Positions 5,041 to 5,284 of a stretch of 5,284 bases of DNA are shown here, in pieces. The stretch is from Anaerolineaceae bacterium. GTDB taxonomy: Bacteria; Chloroflexota; Anaerolineae; Anaerolineales; Anaerolineaceae. How positions within the stretch are numbered: the stretch's first letter is position 1; every line of letters starts with the position of its first letter. The notes beneath the pieces are model-generated. The model was not told the origin of the DNA, did no database searches, and was given only the letters and a program-made list of their open reading frames with translations. A program made the translations under genes and the position numbers. The stretch spans positions 1-5,284 of the forward strand of contig JAIOTF010000200.1 of the NCBI GenBank assembly GCA_021107195.1, read 5' to 3'.

Positions 5041-5079
5041 GGTCATTGCAAAAGGCGCATTAAACTGAGAGCAAGAAAA

Positions 5080-5284
5080 ATGAATGTTGAAGAACTTAAG
5101 TATTTCGGTAAAGATATTCTCACTATTAGTGAAGAATCGCAGATGCCATTGGGGCAGAAACTATCCCTGCTTGGCCCTGTTTTGAGCTATTTGGGATCGG
5201 TGATCCGCGCATTGGGTTTGAAAGGCACAGTACAGTTGGTGCGGGGGGTGAAGGAAGAGATCGCTAGTGCGGAGAGCATTGACT
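5080..5284 (+). CDS. N-terminal part of an unrecognised protein (3' truncated by window)
   Basis: An ATG at 5080 opens a frame of 68 codons without a stop up to the window edge. It begins MNVEELKYFGKDILTISEE and continues with a moderately hydrophobic stretch (LSLLGPVLSYLGSVIRALGL) and VQLVRGVKEEIASAESID. The ribosome binding site is weak (GAGAGCAAG, 5068-5076). The hydrophobic stretch contains an arginine and is more likely an amphipathic helix than a signal peptide. I recognise no family. Coding is supported by the intact frame, its position after a terminator, and the plausible amino-acid composition. Confidence 0.6.
   Translation, partial: MNVEELKYFGKDILTISEESQMPLGQKLSLLGPVLSYLGSVIRALGLKGTVQLVRGVKEEIASAESID

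Overview
This is a bacterial stretch in which every supported gene lies on the + strand, separated by short AT-richer spacers and by three clear intrinsic terminators. Good Shine-Dalgarno sequences and TTG and GTG starts are present. The protein families (a small cupin, an isochorismatase-like hydrolase, a CPBP protease, a PaaI-type thioesterase, a Cys-rich lipoprotein and a conserved-looking small membrane protein) resemble what I recall from Chloroflexota such as Anaerolineae. That placement is a low-confidence inference from protein style; there is no marker gene here.

Layout. (1) 2-364: the C-terminal part of a probable SAM-dependent methyltransferase, cut by the window edge and closed by a strong terminator (368-395). 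(2) 365-595: a 230-nt spacer with consensus-like promoter hexamers at unusually wide spacing, leading to a small polytopic membrane protein of unknown function (596-1066). (3) 1126-3569: a possible transcription unit that starts at an extended -10 promoter (1126-1155). It carries an isochorismatase-like cysteine hydrolase, a single-domain cupin and a CPBP/CAAX-type intramembrane protease. No terminator is visible until 3538-3569, although the gaps of 128 and 153 nt allow separate promoters. (4) 3254-3523: a decayed remnant of the C-terminal end of a PLP-dependent decarboxylase, with two in-frame stops. The last residues of the protease gene are read out of frame through the start of this remnant. 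(5) 3633-4097: a PaaI-like hotdog thioesterase with a TTG start. (6) 4118-4178: a compact regulatory region with an extended -10, an imperfect hairpin and a perfect 14-bp palindrome, upstream of a Cys-rich lipoprotein (4240-4953) that ends at a terminator (4986-5017). (7) 5080 to the edge: the N-terminus of an unrecognised protein.

The genes do not form an evident pathway. The window looks like a set of small independently regulated housekeeping or accessory genes. Its most informative features are the decarboxylase scar that altered the tail of its neighbour and the operator-like palindrome in front of the lipoprotein. I see no defence system, CRISPR array, transposase or RNA gene, and no convincing new multi-gene system.
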